Below, one piece after another: positions 20,838 through 32,242 of a stretch of DNA of 64,000 bases. The notes beneath the pieces were generated by a model. The model saw only the letters and a program-made list of their open reading frames with translations, did no database searches and was not told the DNA's origin. The stretch spans positions 58,884,881-58,948,880 of the forward strand of contig CM019063.1 of the NCBI GenBank assembly GCA_009667805.1, written 5' to 3'. Positions within the stretch are counted from its first letter, which is position 1. Each line of letters opens with the position of its first letter. Source of the stretch: Leptobrachium leishanense. Lineage: Eukaryota; Chordata; Amphibia; Anura; Megophryidae. The translations under genes were made by a program, and so were the position numbers.

Positions 20838-21449
20838 GTGGATATGGTACGCTCCTCTACACGCAGGACACCCGGGAGACCCAACAACACCCCAGGAGGG
20901 ACACCGGCAAGCCCTATTACGGCTTACTTTGACGCCTCGCAACCGCGGCCTGCAGCTCAGTCTCCGGCCAAGATGGCGGCCGTTCCCGCGCCGCTGGAAT
21001 CATCTTCACGAGGAGGTCAGTCAGCGATGCAAAGACTGGAGATGCTTATAGCTGACCTGCCCACGCGCGCTGAACTGCCGACAAGAACAGACCTTAAGGA
21101 CATGCTTGACCAGATACAAGTGACTTTTGGACAAGAAATAACGGCAGTCAGGGCTGATATCTCAGCCATCGACGCGAGGGTGGCGCGCTTGGAGGAAATG
21201 GCCATGGCACACCAGACGTGCCCGCATGATCCAAACACGCTAGCGGACCAACGACTCTCGGATATGACTCGCCGCATTGATGACTTAGAAAATAGATCAC
21301 GGCGACACAATATTAGGGTGAGGGGAGTCCACGAGGGTGTCACAGAAATAAAGGACTTCCTCTCTACGCCCGGTCACGCAACTTCTGAGGGAAGCAGACA
21401 TCCCTTACAGATGGGGGTTCCCGTTTTCATTACAAGTACGTTGGAATAA
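20838..21449 (+). pseudogene. LINE ORF1 protein (L1-type nucleic-acid chaperone), truncated
   Basis: ORF1 proteins of L1 elements bind the element RNA and help target-primed reverse transcription. This 203-residue frame has a Pro/Ala/Thr-rich N terminus, a heptad-like coiled-coil segment (about residues 70-150, with RADISAIDARVARLEEM), and the L1 ORF1 signature DLENRSRRHNIRVRG at about 150-166. After about residue 175 the frame departs from the family and ends early, so the RRM and C-terminal domain are lost, probably by frameshift. It lies about 90 bp inside the element's 5' end, as expected. Confidence 0.85.
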
Positions 21450-23533
21450 CCAGCTCCACACAATCCGGACGCCTCAGGACGTGTACTTGTTCCTGTCGGA
21501 GTTGCACCTTCCGCAGACTGAGGTCGTGGACTGGGAGCACTCGCCCATTACGACTTCGCCAATACACCAGACAGGTTCGCGCCGTCCGCAAAGATCACCT
21601 CGGGAAAGCCGTCGCGACGCGACATCACGCTCTGCAAACTCAGACCCTGTTCCCACATAGGAATGACTGGGATGTTCAGTGCAATGTCCAGTATTTCTGA
21701 AATCATTTTTTTTGTCTGGGCAGCTGGGGCAAACGGCAGGAGGATCACAACTATGCATGACTAGCAAACGGCGGACTACCACCCCAAAGGCATGAATAGC
21801 AAACGGCGGACTACCACCCCAGATGGGTTTATGATCCCCCCCATACAGCGCCAGATAATCAGGTTTTATGACTACACCGAATCGATTTCTGGGTTTACAG
21901 CTGGCAGTGAGATGGGGAACGATGGCGCTTTTCAGCTTGTGACTCTCTACTTAGCGACGTTTAGTTATATATGGCTATATCACTTCCTGTCCCACACAAC
22001 TACACGGTGCTGTTAAAGTGATTACGCGCCTAGAGAAAGCTCTAGTTGCAACTTTTTCTCGACGGCTTGTATAGCAGATACGAGAGGGATGCGGAGGATG
22101 GGATGGTTCCAGGGAGGCGGGAGGGACGATCTTTTATAAGGTTTATTATAACTATGTTGTTCGCATTCTGCCCACTTGAACCCTATGGCTTTAACAACGA
22201 CCTCTGTTCTACCTATACGCTTTTTCTGAGTCGTTTCTAGTTATAATGACTTCGGTATGATATGATGCTATTAGTATGCCTTTAGATAACACGGACTCGC
22301 ACCTATTGGGCAAGAATGGGACTTCTGGACCCCCCTATATGGGTGATAGACGCCAGCTACCTGACGATTTCATCCCCACTTGCCCACTGATTACCAACTA
22401 CCGGTGCTTCGCGGAAGTCAGTACTACTCCCCTCCCTGATGAGTGCGAATTGTATCGTGTTCCAACTGTTTATCACTTGACGTCACGGACGGTGGGACGC
22501 TACTTGGGCTTGTTACCCTGCCTTATAGCTCCCTAACTACCACTGTCTCACAATAAGGTTCAAGGTACCTTCATGTTCTCTACTTATTTGCATAGTGGCT
22601 TAGCCAAGGTATGGAGTACACAGTTGGCTTCAGATTACAACATTGGATAATCAATTTCATTGATATGAGGTGTGGGAGGTATAACGGGTTTGAAGGGGTA
22701 GGTGGGAGTGGGTGAGATGGTCGTTAGGGCGGGGGGAGGAAATGTTTTTTAAGCTGCTTGATGTTTACGTGTTGATAGAGCACTGTATGATTCGACCTTT
22801 AGCTTTTTAACGGGGGTTACTGTTACTGTTATAGGATTGTTACCAAGGCTGGTTTGTACATGCAGTAGACCTCTAAGGGGACATGCCTTCTCTAGGGCTG
22901 CAAGCTCCGATACATATTGAGAGTTATCTGTTTCTATTTCTGTTTTGTTTCAGCATTCACTGTTTTGATGCGGTTAAGGTTACAATCAATGTATTTACCC
23001 GCGTCTCCTCATCTGCTTACACATACGTAATTTAAATGAGTGTTACCGGTCCCACTAATGAGATACGCAGTTTGGTTCCTGATATATGCCCCTTCTACTC
23101 CTGGTCCTACATTCACCTGACTACCACGGTTTTCACCCTACAGCAATTCCAGTCAGTGACAGCGGAAATCGGGCCCTTTACCTGAGAGCTCCACTCTGAC
23201 CTTACTAGTACTTCACTTTTACTAGTACCACGCGAGGTATAGTGCATTTACCCCCAATTGAGAGTCTTCCCACCTGGCACCGGCACTGTGGTGGTGTGTG
23301 ACGTCCAGATTGGTGCACTTAACGCCTCCTTATTTTTCTGATTCTCATTTTTGATATTATCACGCTTCCCCTCCTTCAACCCCCCTTTTTTTTTTTCCTT
23401 TTTTCTTCTTTTTTTCTGTCTCAGTTCCCTTTCATTCTCCCTTCCTTTTAACTCCCACGCTTCCTAACCTCACCTCTTTCTTCTTTACCATTCCATCACT
23501 ATTCTTTTTCACTAGAACTGATACCCTCACTCT
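21450..23533. other. Inter-ORF part of the LINE (decayed ORF1 end and spacer)
   Basis: No long frame with family similarity. The first few hundred bases should be decayed ORF1 C-terminal sequence. The rest is spacer, including a pyrimidine-rich tract at 23385-23520 just before ORF2. Short frames such as 22046-22240 and 22276-22536 show no known domain. Confidence 0.55.
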
Positions 23534-24880
23534 TTGAACCCAGTTTCTTTAATAATGCCTCTGTGCTCCGCTACAGCCATGTCCCATATGAAAACACCAT
23601 ATGCTCATTACGATTTACATCTACAATCCCATAATGTTCGAGGCCTTAACATTCCCGAAAAGCGATCTCGTCTGTTACGAGACTTTAGGGCCTCGCGTGC
23701 GTCCGTTGCCTTCCTCCAGGAGACCCATTTTAGGTCAGGGTCAGCCCCGACTTTGCGGGACACATTCTATCCTGTAGGATTTTAAGGAAGTCTAGGGGAG
23801 TTGCAATTTTAATCTCTAAAGATATCCCTTTTGTAATGGATGCCACGATGATTGATGAGGGTGGTAGATAAATTTGTCAGGGGGTCCATCCTTGACACAA
23901 TCTATACCTTTGCATCTATATATCTGCCTAATAAAAAACAGCATACCTGTCTATCACGAATACTGCGCTCGCTGGAAACTTTCCAGCAGGGGATTACTAT
24001 CCTCGCTGGGGATTTTAATGTGACGCTTGACCCTCTGGTCGACTCCTCTGCGGGTACCTCAACCACGCCCTCTCATGTTTTGCGCACAATTCGGCGCATA
24101 CTACATGACTATAGGCTAGTGGATGTCTGGAGAGCACTTCACCCCGTGGATCGTGATTACACAAACTACTCACACGTGCACCACTCTTATTCGAGAATAG
24201 ATTATTTCTTTATGCATTATAGTAGCCTTAATTTATCAAGCTCAGCGGAAGTTTTGGCCACAACGTGGTCAGATCACGCGCCCCTTAAAATGGCACTTCA
24301 ATCGCCGCTATTTGCCCCTCGTGAACGTCAATGGCGACTAAACGTCTCAATGTTAGATGACAAACTCATTGGTGAGGAACTCCACACGACACTTGAACAA
24401 TTCTTTGCAGAGAATTCTACATCCGACACACCTATTTCAACACTTTGGGAGGCACATAAGGCAGTCATACGTGGCTTCTTTATTAGCAAGGGTACGGCCA
24501 GGAAAAAATTGCACGCTGACGAACGCAAAACGCTTCTAGAAATGATTAGGTCGCTAGAACTCGAACATATCACATCAAATGACGCCGCGGTATATCAACG
24601 CCTTGTTCAGGCGCGACAGGCTCTTGATAAAATGACAAGCTCGTCTCTTCGGTTTCAGGCAATGAGAACTCGCTCATTTTTTGCGTTACAAGAAAACAAG
24701 CCTGGCAGATTGCTAGCACAGATACTACGAGATAGACGCATTAAATTTTATATACCGAAAATACGCTCACCAGGGGGTACCCTCGTAACGAACCCGAGTG
24801 CAATCTCGGGGGAATTTCTGAAGTTTTTCTCGGATCTATACGAGTTGGACACCCCTGCATCGGCAGATGGGAATTTGTAG
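23534..24880 (+). pseudogene. LINE ORF2, apurinic-like endonuclease and linker (broken)
   Basis: The endonuclease nicks target DNA for retrotransposition. Frame 23534-23785 holds SHNVRGLNIPEKR and the catalytic glutamate motif FLQETHF. A frameshift and stops follow, and the domain resumes in 23852-24880 with AGDFNVTLDP (Asp/Asn motif), SRIDYFF and the SDHAPL motif of exonuclease/endonuclease/phosphatase folds. The linker to the reverse transcriptase continues to 24880, where a TAG stop breaks the frame. Start 23534 precedes the domain; the true start may differ. Confidence 0.88.
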
Positions 24881-24895
24881 CGTATTAACGCCTTC

Positions 24896-25699
24896 TTGAC
24901 GCGTACGATTCGTAAACCCCTTGACTCTACGGACCGCGAAGCAATGAGCACGGAAATAACTGCGGAGGAGATAGTAGAAGCATTGAAGACATCCAAAAAC
25001 GGGAAGTGTCCAGGCCCAGATGGCTTGCCCATAGAGTACTATAAGAAAAATTCTAAAGACCTCATGCCTACCCTTGTGCAACTTTTTAGTGCCTTCCGGG
25101 AGGGGATAAGACTTCACCCTCACTCGTTGATGGCGACGATATCTCTAATTCCAAAACCGGGGAAAGATCACACAGCCTGTGGAAATTACAGACCCATTTC
25201 TCTCCTTAATAACGATATGAAACTTTTAGCACGAGTGCTAGCCAATCGATTGAAAAGGTTCATGCCTCATCTAATTAACCCTGACCAAGTGGGGTTCATT
25301 CCGGGACGCAAAGCCAGAGACGCGACAATTAGAGTCATAAATGCCATTGCTTACTCAAAACGCATGGCACGTCCGTTACTACTTCTCTCGACCGACGCTG
25401 AAAAATCCTTTGATCGGGTATTATGGCCTTATCTGTTTCAAACACTAAAAAGATATGGAGTTGGTGATGCATTTTTGAGCTGGATTACGGCGCTGTACTC
25501 GATGCCAACGGTACGAGTTAGAGTAAACGGAGCACTCACACCCTCGTTTCAAATACATAACGGCACGCGTCAGGGATGTCCGCTCTCACCCCTTTTGTTC
25601 GCACTTAGTTTGGAACCACTATTGTCCTCAATCAGACAAAACTTGAGCATTACAGGGATACAAGGGGCACATGCCGAACATAATGTTCATCCTACCTGA
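24896..25699 (+). pseudogene. LINE ORF2, reverse transcriptase domain lacking YADD
   Basis: It copies element RNA at the nicked target. Motifs in order: NGKCPGPDGLP, LIPKPGKDH, NYRPISLLN, QVGFIPGRKARDA, the first catalytic aspartate in STDAEKSFDRV, and GTRQGCPLSPLLFALSLEPL. The frame then ends at 25699. The downstream sequence resumes the family (ILPDPVGSMPEVV in another frame), but the YADD box expected between them is absent, consistent with a small deletion near 25675. The enzyme cannot be active. Confidence 0.9.
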
Positions 25700-25987
25700 C
25701 CCTGTAGGGTCTATGCCGGAAGTGGTTAAGGAGCTTAATGAATATGGCCTGCTACCGGCTTTAAAATAAATGACTCGAAGTCAGAAATCTTGGCAATTTT
25801 TCCACAAGGACATTGGCGACGAGTACTGAGCACGCGATATGCATTTCGTTGGTGTTCCTCGTCACTCAAATATCTAGGCATCCGTCTTTCCCCAGACTTC
25901 ACAAAGCTATTTACATGAAATTTTACGACACTTATTGCAGTCTTCAAAACTGATATTGCAAGATGGTCCCCGAAATATTTATCCTGG

Positions 25988-27276
25988 ATGGGACGCATCA
26001 ACGTTATTAAAATGAATTTCCTGCCCCGTCTGTTATACTTATTCCACACGATCCCTATTTGCATACCTCTATCTTTTCATAAAGAGATACGTACGCTATT
26101 CTCCTCCTTCGTCTGGCCTAACACTCGCCCTAGACTTAAACATGACACACTCTCTAAATCGAAACGAAGCGGAGGGCTCGCACTACCAGACACACGCCTA
26201 TATTACTACGCAACGCACTTAATTAGAGTGATTGATTGGGTGACTGGCTCTCCTGAACAGAAGTGGCTCGACTTGGAGGAAGCGCACGCTGGCCGCCCTG
26301 TATGGACTCTCCCGTGGCTTCCCTGGACTGTTGTTAAAAACATCATTAAAATACTCTCCCCAGTGGGCAGCACGCTGGCCGTATGGCACAAGACTCGAAC
26401 AAAATATACCTTATCGACATACCCTTCCCCTTTACGACCTTTGCGATACAATCCTGAATTCCCTGTTGTGATTTTACAATCGTTGGCGACTCGCCTCGCA
26501 GACTCCCCAAACATAGGGGTTCACCACATACTACGGAATGGAACCTTTGTAACTTTGTTGGCACCTGACCGACCGGCTCCTACATTTGCAGAACTCTTCA
26601 ACTTTCATCAGATTAAATCATTTTTGCGGGTTCTACCAAACAATGACTCTCTAACCAGATCACTTTCTCCCTTTGAGACTCTTTGTCGACGGACCTCTCC
26701 GTTAGCACATAGCTTGTCCACGCTCTATAGTCTTCTATGTGACCTGGTCAATGAACCTCCGACATACATGTCCCGTTGGGAACGCATTCTTAACACTCCC
26801 ATATCAGATGAAGTGTGGTCTGGTACGTTGTCCCTTATTCATTCAGGTACTCAGGTCGCCAAGTTACAAGAAACATCCTATAAACTATTGACCTTTTGGT
26901 ACCGCACTCCTGCCCTTATGGCCACATTTAATATTACCATAACCCCAAACTGCTGGAGATGCACTACTGAAATGGGCACGTATCTGCACACCTGGGGGAA
27001 TGAGATCTGATTCAAATATACTGGAGGAGAATTCAGGATCTCGTGCGTAATACCACTGATGTGGACCTAGACTTTACACCTCAAATATTTTTGTTATCAC
27101 AACTTCCATTTTCGTTGAAATCAATGAAGAAATCGGTACTATTGCGTATTCTTCTGGTAGCTAGATCTTTGATTCCCTTATATTGGAAATCAACCTCTAT
27201 TCCCCCCTTAAAAACACTGATTGACAGAATGGACATCCTGAGGTCCAATGAGGAACTTGCTCCTATCTCCCACTAA
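25988..27276 (+). pseudogene. LINE ORF2 C-terminal region (broken)
   Basis: Frame 25988-27010 starts MGRINVIKMNFLPRLLYLF, typical of the thumb and C-terminal region of Tx1/L1 ORF2, with GGLALPDTRLYYYA following. Near its end CWRCTTEMGTYLHTW is the Cys/His segment usually continuing as a zinc-knuckle-like motif; the frame breaks there, and 27043-27276 carries the remaining C-terminal sequence in another frame. At least one frameshift separates the two. Confidence 0.85.
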
Positions 27277-27587
27277 AGCAGCACAACTTTCTCTAGAGAC
27301 CTGGTTCCACTGGTCAACTTATTGCTCCTAAGCACAGTTCAAGAGGGCGCTGGAGGAGGGCGACGGAGTCCGGGGGGACCCCCTACCACAGAGGAGCATT
27401 AGATTCGAAGTATAGGCTTTCTACTTCCTATACATAATGATCCTCTGCAACTTGTGTGCTAACTGTATTTTTCCCTTACGGTAGTATGCAAGTACCACAA
27501 TCACTGCATAATGTCTTGTGTTTACTGGTTAAGTTTCACTGTTACAATTTACATTATCATGTATTATGCTTTTTCCTGCATGAAACA

Positions 27588-27615
27588 ATAAAAATTTTGA
27601 ATTGCAAAAAAAAAA
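27588..27615 (+). terminator. LINE polyadenylation signal and A tail
   Basis: AATAAA is followed about 18 bases later by an A run, directly before the 13-bp target duplication copy. This marks the LINE's 3' end. Confidence 0.85.
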
Positions 27616-28226
27616 TATATATATTCCTGTTTTAATTCAATATGTAATAAACCGTTGATTATAATATTCTGCAGTAAAAAGTCTCTTTATTTTTAGATTT
27701 TTTTTGATATTTTAAGCATTTTTTGGGATATTTTTTGCTGATTTCTTTTTAAAAAAATGTTTTAAACGTTTGTTCTTTTTTCTGTAACAGCCCTTTTTAT
27801 TATCATTCATCGGACCTCATATGTAAATTTCAGAACTTTCGCTCAGTAGTTTGTTTGCAAACAGCGTTTCACTTTTCAAACATTCAAGCGGACTGGTTTG
27901 TTTTTTTCTTCACCTCCTTCGTCCGCGGTGTCGGCTTTTTCCGGCGGCTGCGCTGCGTGTGATCGGCTCCTGCTCGGGTTTTTCTGTGGTTTTCGGCGGG
28001 TTAATCCAGATGTTTTTGCGGGTTTCGGTGTGCGTTCGCACTCTTTTTGCGGTGAGTTTTCGGCGGGTTTGCAGCGACTTTTCCTTGCATTTCGGCGGCC
28101 CTGTGGTGCTTGCTGAATACACCGCAGGGTGGCCGAAATGGGATCGCCAAATCAAATCGAATTGAAGAGAACGAAAAGTCACCGAACGTGCGGTGGCTTT
28201 GCGATCCTCTTTGAATAACCCTGTAA

Positions 28227-28619
28227 ATGTTTATTGGAGAATAGGAGACTTCCTTTTTCCTCCGCACTTTGGAATTTGTCAAGGCAATTTCTACGTAATA
28301 AAGTCCTTATTGGCGTTTTCTCAAACGTCCGATAACATTTTACTCAAAATGCAGTGATCTTTCAAAAAATAGCGAAGTCAAAGTTTTAGACGAAATGGAA
28401 TTGCCGAAGTGAACCTAAATGCGTTGAAATGAAAAGCACCGAAATTGCGTTCAATTCCGGTGCTTTGTGAATAGACCCCTATGACCAAATCTAAATTAAA
28501 ATTTGCTGTTGAAATTAACATTGGATACAGGATGAGCACTCCTTCTCCTTAATGTTCGGGACCACAAGCATTCTGGATTTCGTATTCTTCCAGATTTAAA
28601 AATCCAGGAGAATCTGATG
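28227..28619. other. Unassigned stretch
   Basis: No element ends or coding frame. GAAAAGCACCGAAATTGCG and AATTCCGGTGCTTTGTG near 28430-28470 form a local inverted pair. Confidence 0.45.
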
Positions 28620-28627
28620 TCTTAGAC

Positions 28628-28812
28628 CAGTGGTTCCCAACCGCGGTCTTCAAGTACCCACAAGAGGCCAGGTTTGCAGGATATGTGAAGCGCAGCACAG
28701 GTGATATGATTTGTTGCTCAGTGATTGCAGGATTCAGTCTACATTTCCCCAAGGCGATCCTAAAAACCTGCCCTGTTTGGGGGTACTTGAGGACCAGGTT
28801 TGGGATCCACTG
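28628..28812. mobile_element. hAT MITE (CAGTGGTTC ends), copy 1
   Basis: The ends CAGTGGTTCCCAACC and GGTTTGGGATCCACTG are inverted repeats. The flanks TCTTAGAC (28620-28627) and TCTTAGAG (28813-28820) match at seven of eight bases. Copies 2 and 3 are at 37114-37297 and 47331-47494. It lies 400 bp before the ADAMTS exon. Confidence 0.9.
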
Positions 28813-28820
28813 TCTTAGAG

Positions 28821-29213
28821 GAAGGAGATCACAGCGGAAGCACCTCGATCCCCTTCTTGCAGCATCCACCAGCGTGTACACACGTTGGGAGCGCTTTGCA
28901 GGGATTCTCCGCAGACATGAATCACGTAGTCAGCGTGACTCCAGTCCACATGTCCACGCTGGGGCCACCAAGAGGTTCCCAGTGTGTGCTACCATTTGCT
29001 CCAACACTCGGGAGCCGGGTTGCTGTGTCGCACCACCCATCTGGAGCACCTCTAGCCTGAGAACACTTAATCCAGATGACTCCAAAAATTCCAGTTTTTT
29101 GGAGCGTTCCAAATTTTTGATAAGAGATGCTCAAACTGTGTTATTATTATTATATTTTTAATTTTTTTAAAAAATAATTACTTAATTTCTCATATTTGGT
29201 TACTGTTTTTCAG
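28821..29213. other. Intron sequence upstream of the ADAMTS exon
   Basis: No repeat recognised. It ends in an A/T-rich stretch and a polypyrimidine tract with acceptor TTTTTCAG (29206-29213). Confidence 0.6.
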
Positions 29214-29572
29214 GGCTCTTCTCAAGCTCCCTACCAGCCGCTTACGATATAGCTGAACCAGAGAAAGTAGATGAAAGTGGAACGTTTTTATCCTATAACT
29301 TATACCACAATGTACGAGGTAACAGAAAGAAACGCGATCTCGTCCCTCAAACAGCGTATTACCAAGTCCTCTACAAAGAAGAAGTACTGTTTTTTAACTT
29401 GACCGTTCATGACCGATTCCTCTCCGATAACTACATCCTGGAGAAGCGGGCTGGAAACCACAGTGGTCCTAAAATAATTCCTCGTTCAGGAAACAACTGT
29501 CACTTTATCGGAACCGTGCAACAACCCAACCTCAGGAGTGGATTTGCTGCTATAAGTGCCTGCGACGGACTG
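29214..29572 (+). CDS. ADAMTS12: ADAMTS metalloprotease propeptide exon (ADAMTS12-like)
   Basis: ADAMTS enzymes are secreted zinc metalloproteases of the extracellular matrix; the propeptide keeps them latent and is cut by furin. This exon encodes 119 complete codons after two bases of a split codon (upstream intron phase 1, downstream phase 0). Visible: a dibasic RKKR site near residue 40, N-glycosylation sequons NLT (61-63) and NHS (81-83), the motif FLSDNYILEKR, the propeptide cysteine in NNCHF (95), and AAISACDGL at the end, typical of the family. The acceptor is TTTTTCAG and the donor GTGAGT. The wording FLSY and LFFNLTV fits ADAMTS12 better than ADAMTS7. No stop or frameshift. Neighbouring exons are not in view, as expected for long introns. 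Confidence 0.88.
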
Positions 29573-30356
29573 GTGAGTCCGTGTGGTTACTTTGAAAACA
29601 CGCGGCACTACCTAAACAGCTTGTCAAAATGTGCTGCCACTCTTAAAAATATATGTCTGTTACTGTATTTGTGTGTAACAAAAAGTGAGGGTAGGTGAGC
29701 TGTTATCATTCTGGAGCCATGAGTAGATCATTGGAAGAACACCAAGATTTTGGTCATATTTGCTCAAATCCCATCAGTGTTCTTATAAAAATACAGTTCT
29801 TTTGGTTCACTAGAAATGGCCAGGTTCTTCGTAAGATATGTAGAAAAGCGATGGGAGCCAGGCACGATCCAGCAATAAATTCACTTTTATTTGGAAAAAC
29901 TGGGCAATGTTTCGGCTGCTAGTTTTAAGCATGAGAAAAGATGCACTAGTAACCGAAACGTTGTCGGTTTTTCAAATAAAAGTGCCTTTCCTACTAGATT
30001 GAGCCTGACTCCTATCTCTTTTTTTCTGGATATACTAAGAAGTTGGTGATTCTGGGACCCATTGAGCACCCAGGGGTATTGTATTTATTGACTTGTAAGG
30101 CAGTTGGCCTATGTGCAGGCAGTCCGTTTCCTGTGTCGTGACTTTGTAAGATATGTGGCTGAATACTAAAGCATTAGGTAGCATTGCCTTGGTTTTAGGA
30201 GCTGTGCGTTTAATTGGTTCTTTGTGGTTTTATGAATATATCATTGACAGGGCCAGATTTACCCACTCTGCTGGCCCAAGGTTCCCCAATGGGCTGCTCC
30301 CCAGATTCCTCAACGTGAAGTATTCCCAGAGGGTTAGAAAGAAGGGTTAGGTTACT
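29573..30356. other. Intron sequence downstream of the ADAMTS exon
   Basis: It contains the inverted repeat at 29879-29987 and otherwise no recognised gene. Around 30246-30350 lies a GGGCCAGATTTACCCACTCT fragment of an unidentified repeat. Confidence 0.5.
29879..29987. repeat. Inverted repeat with CCGAAAC motif arms
   Basis: TTCACTTTTATTTGGAAAAA at 29879 is inversely repeated as TTTTTCAAATAAAAGTG at 29970-29986. Both arms include an ACCGAAACGTTG-type motif. The arms resemble retroposon 3' ends lying tail to tail. The CUGANGA core needed for a hammerhead is absent. Confidence 0.6.
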
Positions 30357-31332
30357 TTTTGTGCTTGTTTTAGGGTTAGGGTTACAATCAGGGCAGGGCC
30401 AGATTTATAATTAAGCAAAGTAGGCATGTGCCTACAGGCACCAACCACAGAGGGGTGTCTTGCTCTGTTAAGAAAAAAAATACAATTTACAATAATTTAG
30501 ATCCCTGTATCCCTACAGGCTAGATCGACAAATAAGGTATTGTTGGAAAGGCCAGAAAGTGGCCTTCCCATTGATATAAAACATGATCTGCTTTATGTAA
30601 AAATAAAAATATAAAATAAATATAATAACAATACATATATTTTTTTTCTAATTTTGCACTTAACACTTTTCAATTCTAAACAGGGATCTCATTTCTCACA
30701 CCACATCACAATCAGCATTTTTTAAAAAAGAATCTGCCGAAACTAGAGCATCATCAAAGACCCTCAGCCACAGCCAAGTTTTGATTCCCAGAATTGTGGT
30801 TCCTCCAGGCCAAAATGGAGCATCATTTTCCATAGCTAGGATTAGAAATTAGGCTTAGGCTACAATCGTGGCTTGTTTTAAGGTTAGGGTTGTTCCTAAC
30901 CCTAACATTCTGCTCCATTTTAAGGCATCACATTCTGCCCCTTTTTTGATGTGAGTGCAGTAATAAGAAACTGTTTTTCCATTTTTTAAAATGTGAATTA
31001 TTTTTGTTTTCCCAAAACAAAAATTAAAAAAAAATATTTCTCCTAGTTCTGGCACTTTTGTTTTGGGAGGGCGGGGGGATGCTTCAGATTTCTGTGTCTA
31101 CAGGCTCCTGAGATGTATGCCCGGTTTTGATTTAGGGTAGGGTGAACCCTAACTCTAACATTAAGTTCGATTTTAGCTTCATTTTTGGGAAACAGTTTCT
31201 GCTCCTGCTTCTGACGCTCACTGTGCTCATGTCAAAAGAAAGGGCAGAATCTGTTGCCTAAAAAATTGAGCAAAAATAGTGCAGAATGTTAGGGTTAAGG
31301 GTTAGGAACCCTAACCCTAAAACAAGCACAAA
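30357..31332. mobile_element. DNA element with telomere-like terminal inverted repeats
   Basis: The left end TTTTGTGCTTGTTTTAGGGT plus TAGGGTT and the right end AACCCTAACCCTAAAACAAG plus CACAAA are inverted repeats. Internal copies GTTAGGGTTGTTCCTAACCC near 30880 and AGGGTGAACCCTAAC near 31140 repeat the theme. No coding capacity and no clear TSD. The TTAGGG matches come from the element, not from a chromosome end. Confidence 0.65.
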
Positions 31333-31420
31333 TAATTACTAATAATAACTTCTAACTCTAGCTATAGAAAATGAGGCTCCATTATGGCGCCTTTTGCATC
31401 CACCGTGGCCGTGCTCAAAT

Positions 31421-31519
31421 TCGGAGCTTCCAAAGTCTGTCACGGCCAAATTCAGCTGCGACTGAATTATTCGGAGCTTCCAAAGTCTGTCACGGCCAAA
31501 TTCAGCTGCGACTGAATTA
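31421..31519. repeat. 50-bp tandem duplication
   Basis: TCGGAGCTTCCAAAGTCTGT followed by CACGGCCAAATTCAGCTGCG occurs twice at 31421 and 31471, identical by eye, so it is recent. Confidence 0.92.
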
Positions 31520-31589
31520 AGCATCTTTTTTTTTTTTTATAGCAGCCGACCCTTATTTCACCTGCTACGTCCAGGCCATAGCCTCAGGG

Positions 31590-32210
31590 ATGGAGCCGCA
31601 CCACACAAAAACAAAAGTTTTAGACTTTAAAAAAACAGATTTTTCTAAAATGAGATTTTGTGTGAAGGAGTCATTATCAGACTGGAGGAATTTAAAGGGA
31701 GTCCAAGAGAAATGGGATTATTTAAAGGAAGCATTATTGAAGGCCACAGGAAATTGCATTCGGCTTGTTAGCAAAAACAAAAAAGGGAAGAAACCACTGT
31801 GGTACTCTGCAGAAGTGGCCAAAATAGTGAAGAACAAGAAGATAGCATTCAATAATTATAAAAAAACTCAGCGTGAAGAAGATAGGCAAACCTATAAGAT
31901 TAGGCAGAAAGAAGCAAAGCAATTTATAAGAGCTTCCAAAGCACACGCAGAAGAGAAATTAGCTCAGTCAGTAAAAAAGGGGGACAAAACATTTTTTAGA
32001 TACATAAACGAGAAAAGAAAAGTAAAACAAGGATTAGTTAGATTAAAAACAAAGGAAGGAAGGTATGTAGAAGAGGATAAAAGTCTCGCTGACTGCCTCA
32101 ATAAATATTTTTGTTCAGTCTTTGCAGAAGAAAAGGAAGGAAAGGGACCTCAGTTAGGAGAGAACACTAAAGAGACATTTACATATGAGTTTACAGAGGA
32201 GGAGTTCTAA
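31590..32210 (+). pseudogene. CR1-like ORF2, linker before the reverse transcriptase
   Basis: A 206-residue Lys/Glu-rich frame with DFKKTDFSKM, KKPLWYSAEVAK and FFRYINEKRK, the usual wording of the segment between endonuclease and reverse transcriptase in CR1-group ORF2. It ends in a premature stop at 32208-32210 just before the PDG motif, which continues in another frame. The endonuclease domain is missing because of 5' truncation. Confidence 0.85.
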
Positions 32211-32242
32211 AGCAGCTGTCTAAAGTAAAGACAAATAAGTCA

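Larger units (their letters stand above)
20747..27620 (+). mobile_element. L1/Tx1-like LINE, near full length, inactive
   Basis: A 6.9 kb insertion starting GGGGGCGTGGCCTGACCAGC and ending in AATAAA plus an A-rich tail, flanked by a perfect 13-bp duplication ATATTCCTGTTTT (20734-20746 and 27621-27633). It encodes an ORF1 piece and a broken ORF2 with endonuclease, reverse transcriptase and C-terminal parts. The 5' start with a GC-rich UTR and the ORF1 type are those of amphibian Tx1-clade L1 elements. Several frameshifts and the loss of the YADD box make it dead. Confidence 0.95.
20425..28223 (+). mobile_element. Family A MITE, full copy 2, split by an L1/Tx1 LINE
   Basis: The left part 20425-20746 begins CAGGGTTATTCAAAGAGATC; the right part 27634-28223 ends CTCTTTGAATAACCCTG. 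TAA flanks both ends (20422-20424 and 28224-28226). Removing the LINE and one copy of its 13-bp duplication leaves about 910 bp, matching the other full copies in order and content. It predates the LINE insertion. Confidence 0.93.

Noticed and set aside
29945..29960. CCGAAACGTTG motif as a hammerhead part
   Set aside because: No CUGANGA core upstream; it is part of an inverted retroposon-like repeat.
30357..31332. Interstitial telomere from chromosome fusion
   Set aside because: The TTAGGG units are at the inverted ends of a mobile element and are too few.
31540..31600. Possible splice acceptor (T run plus ATAG) followed by an open frame
   Set aside because: The frame runs into CR1-like ORF2 sequence, and the few residues before it match no ADAMTS exon.
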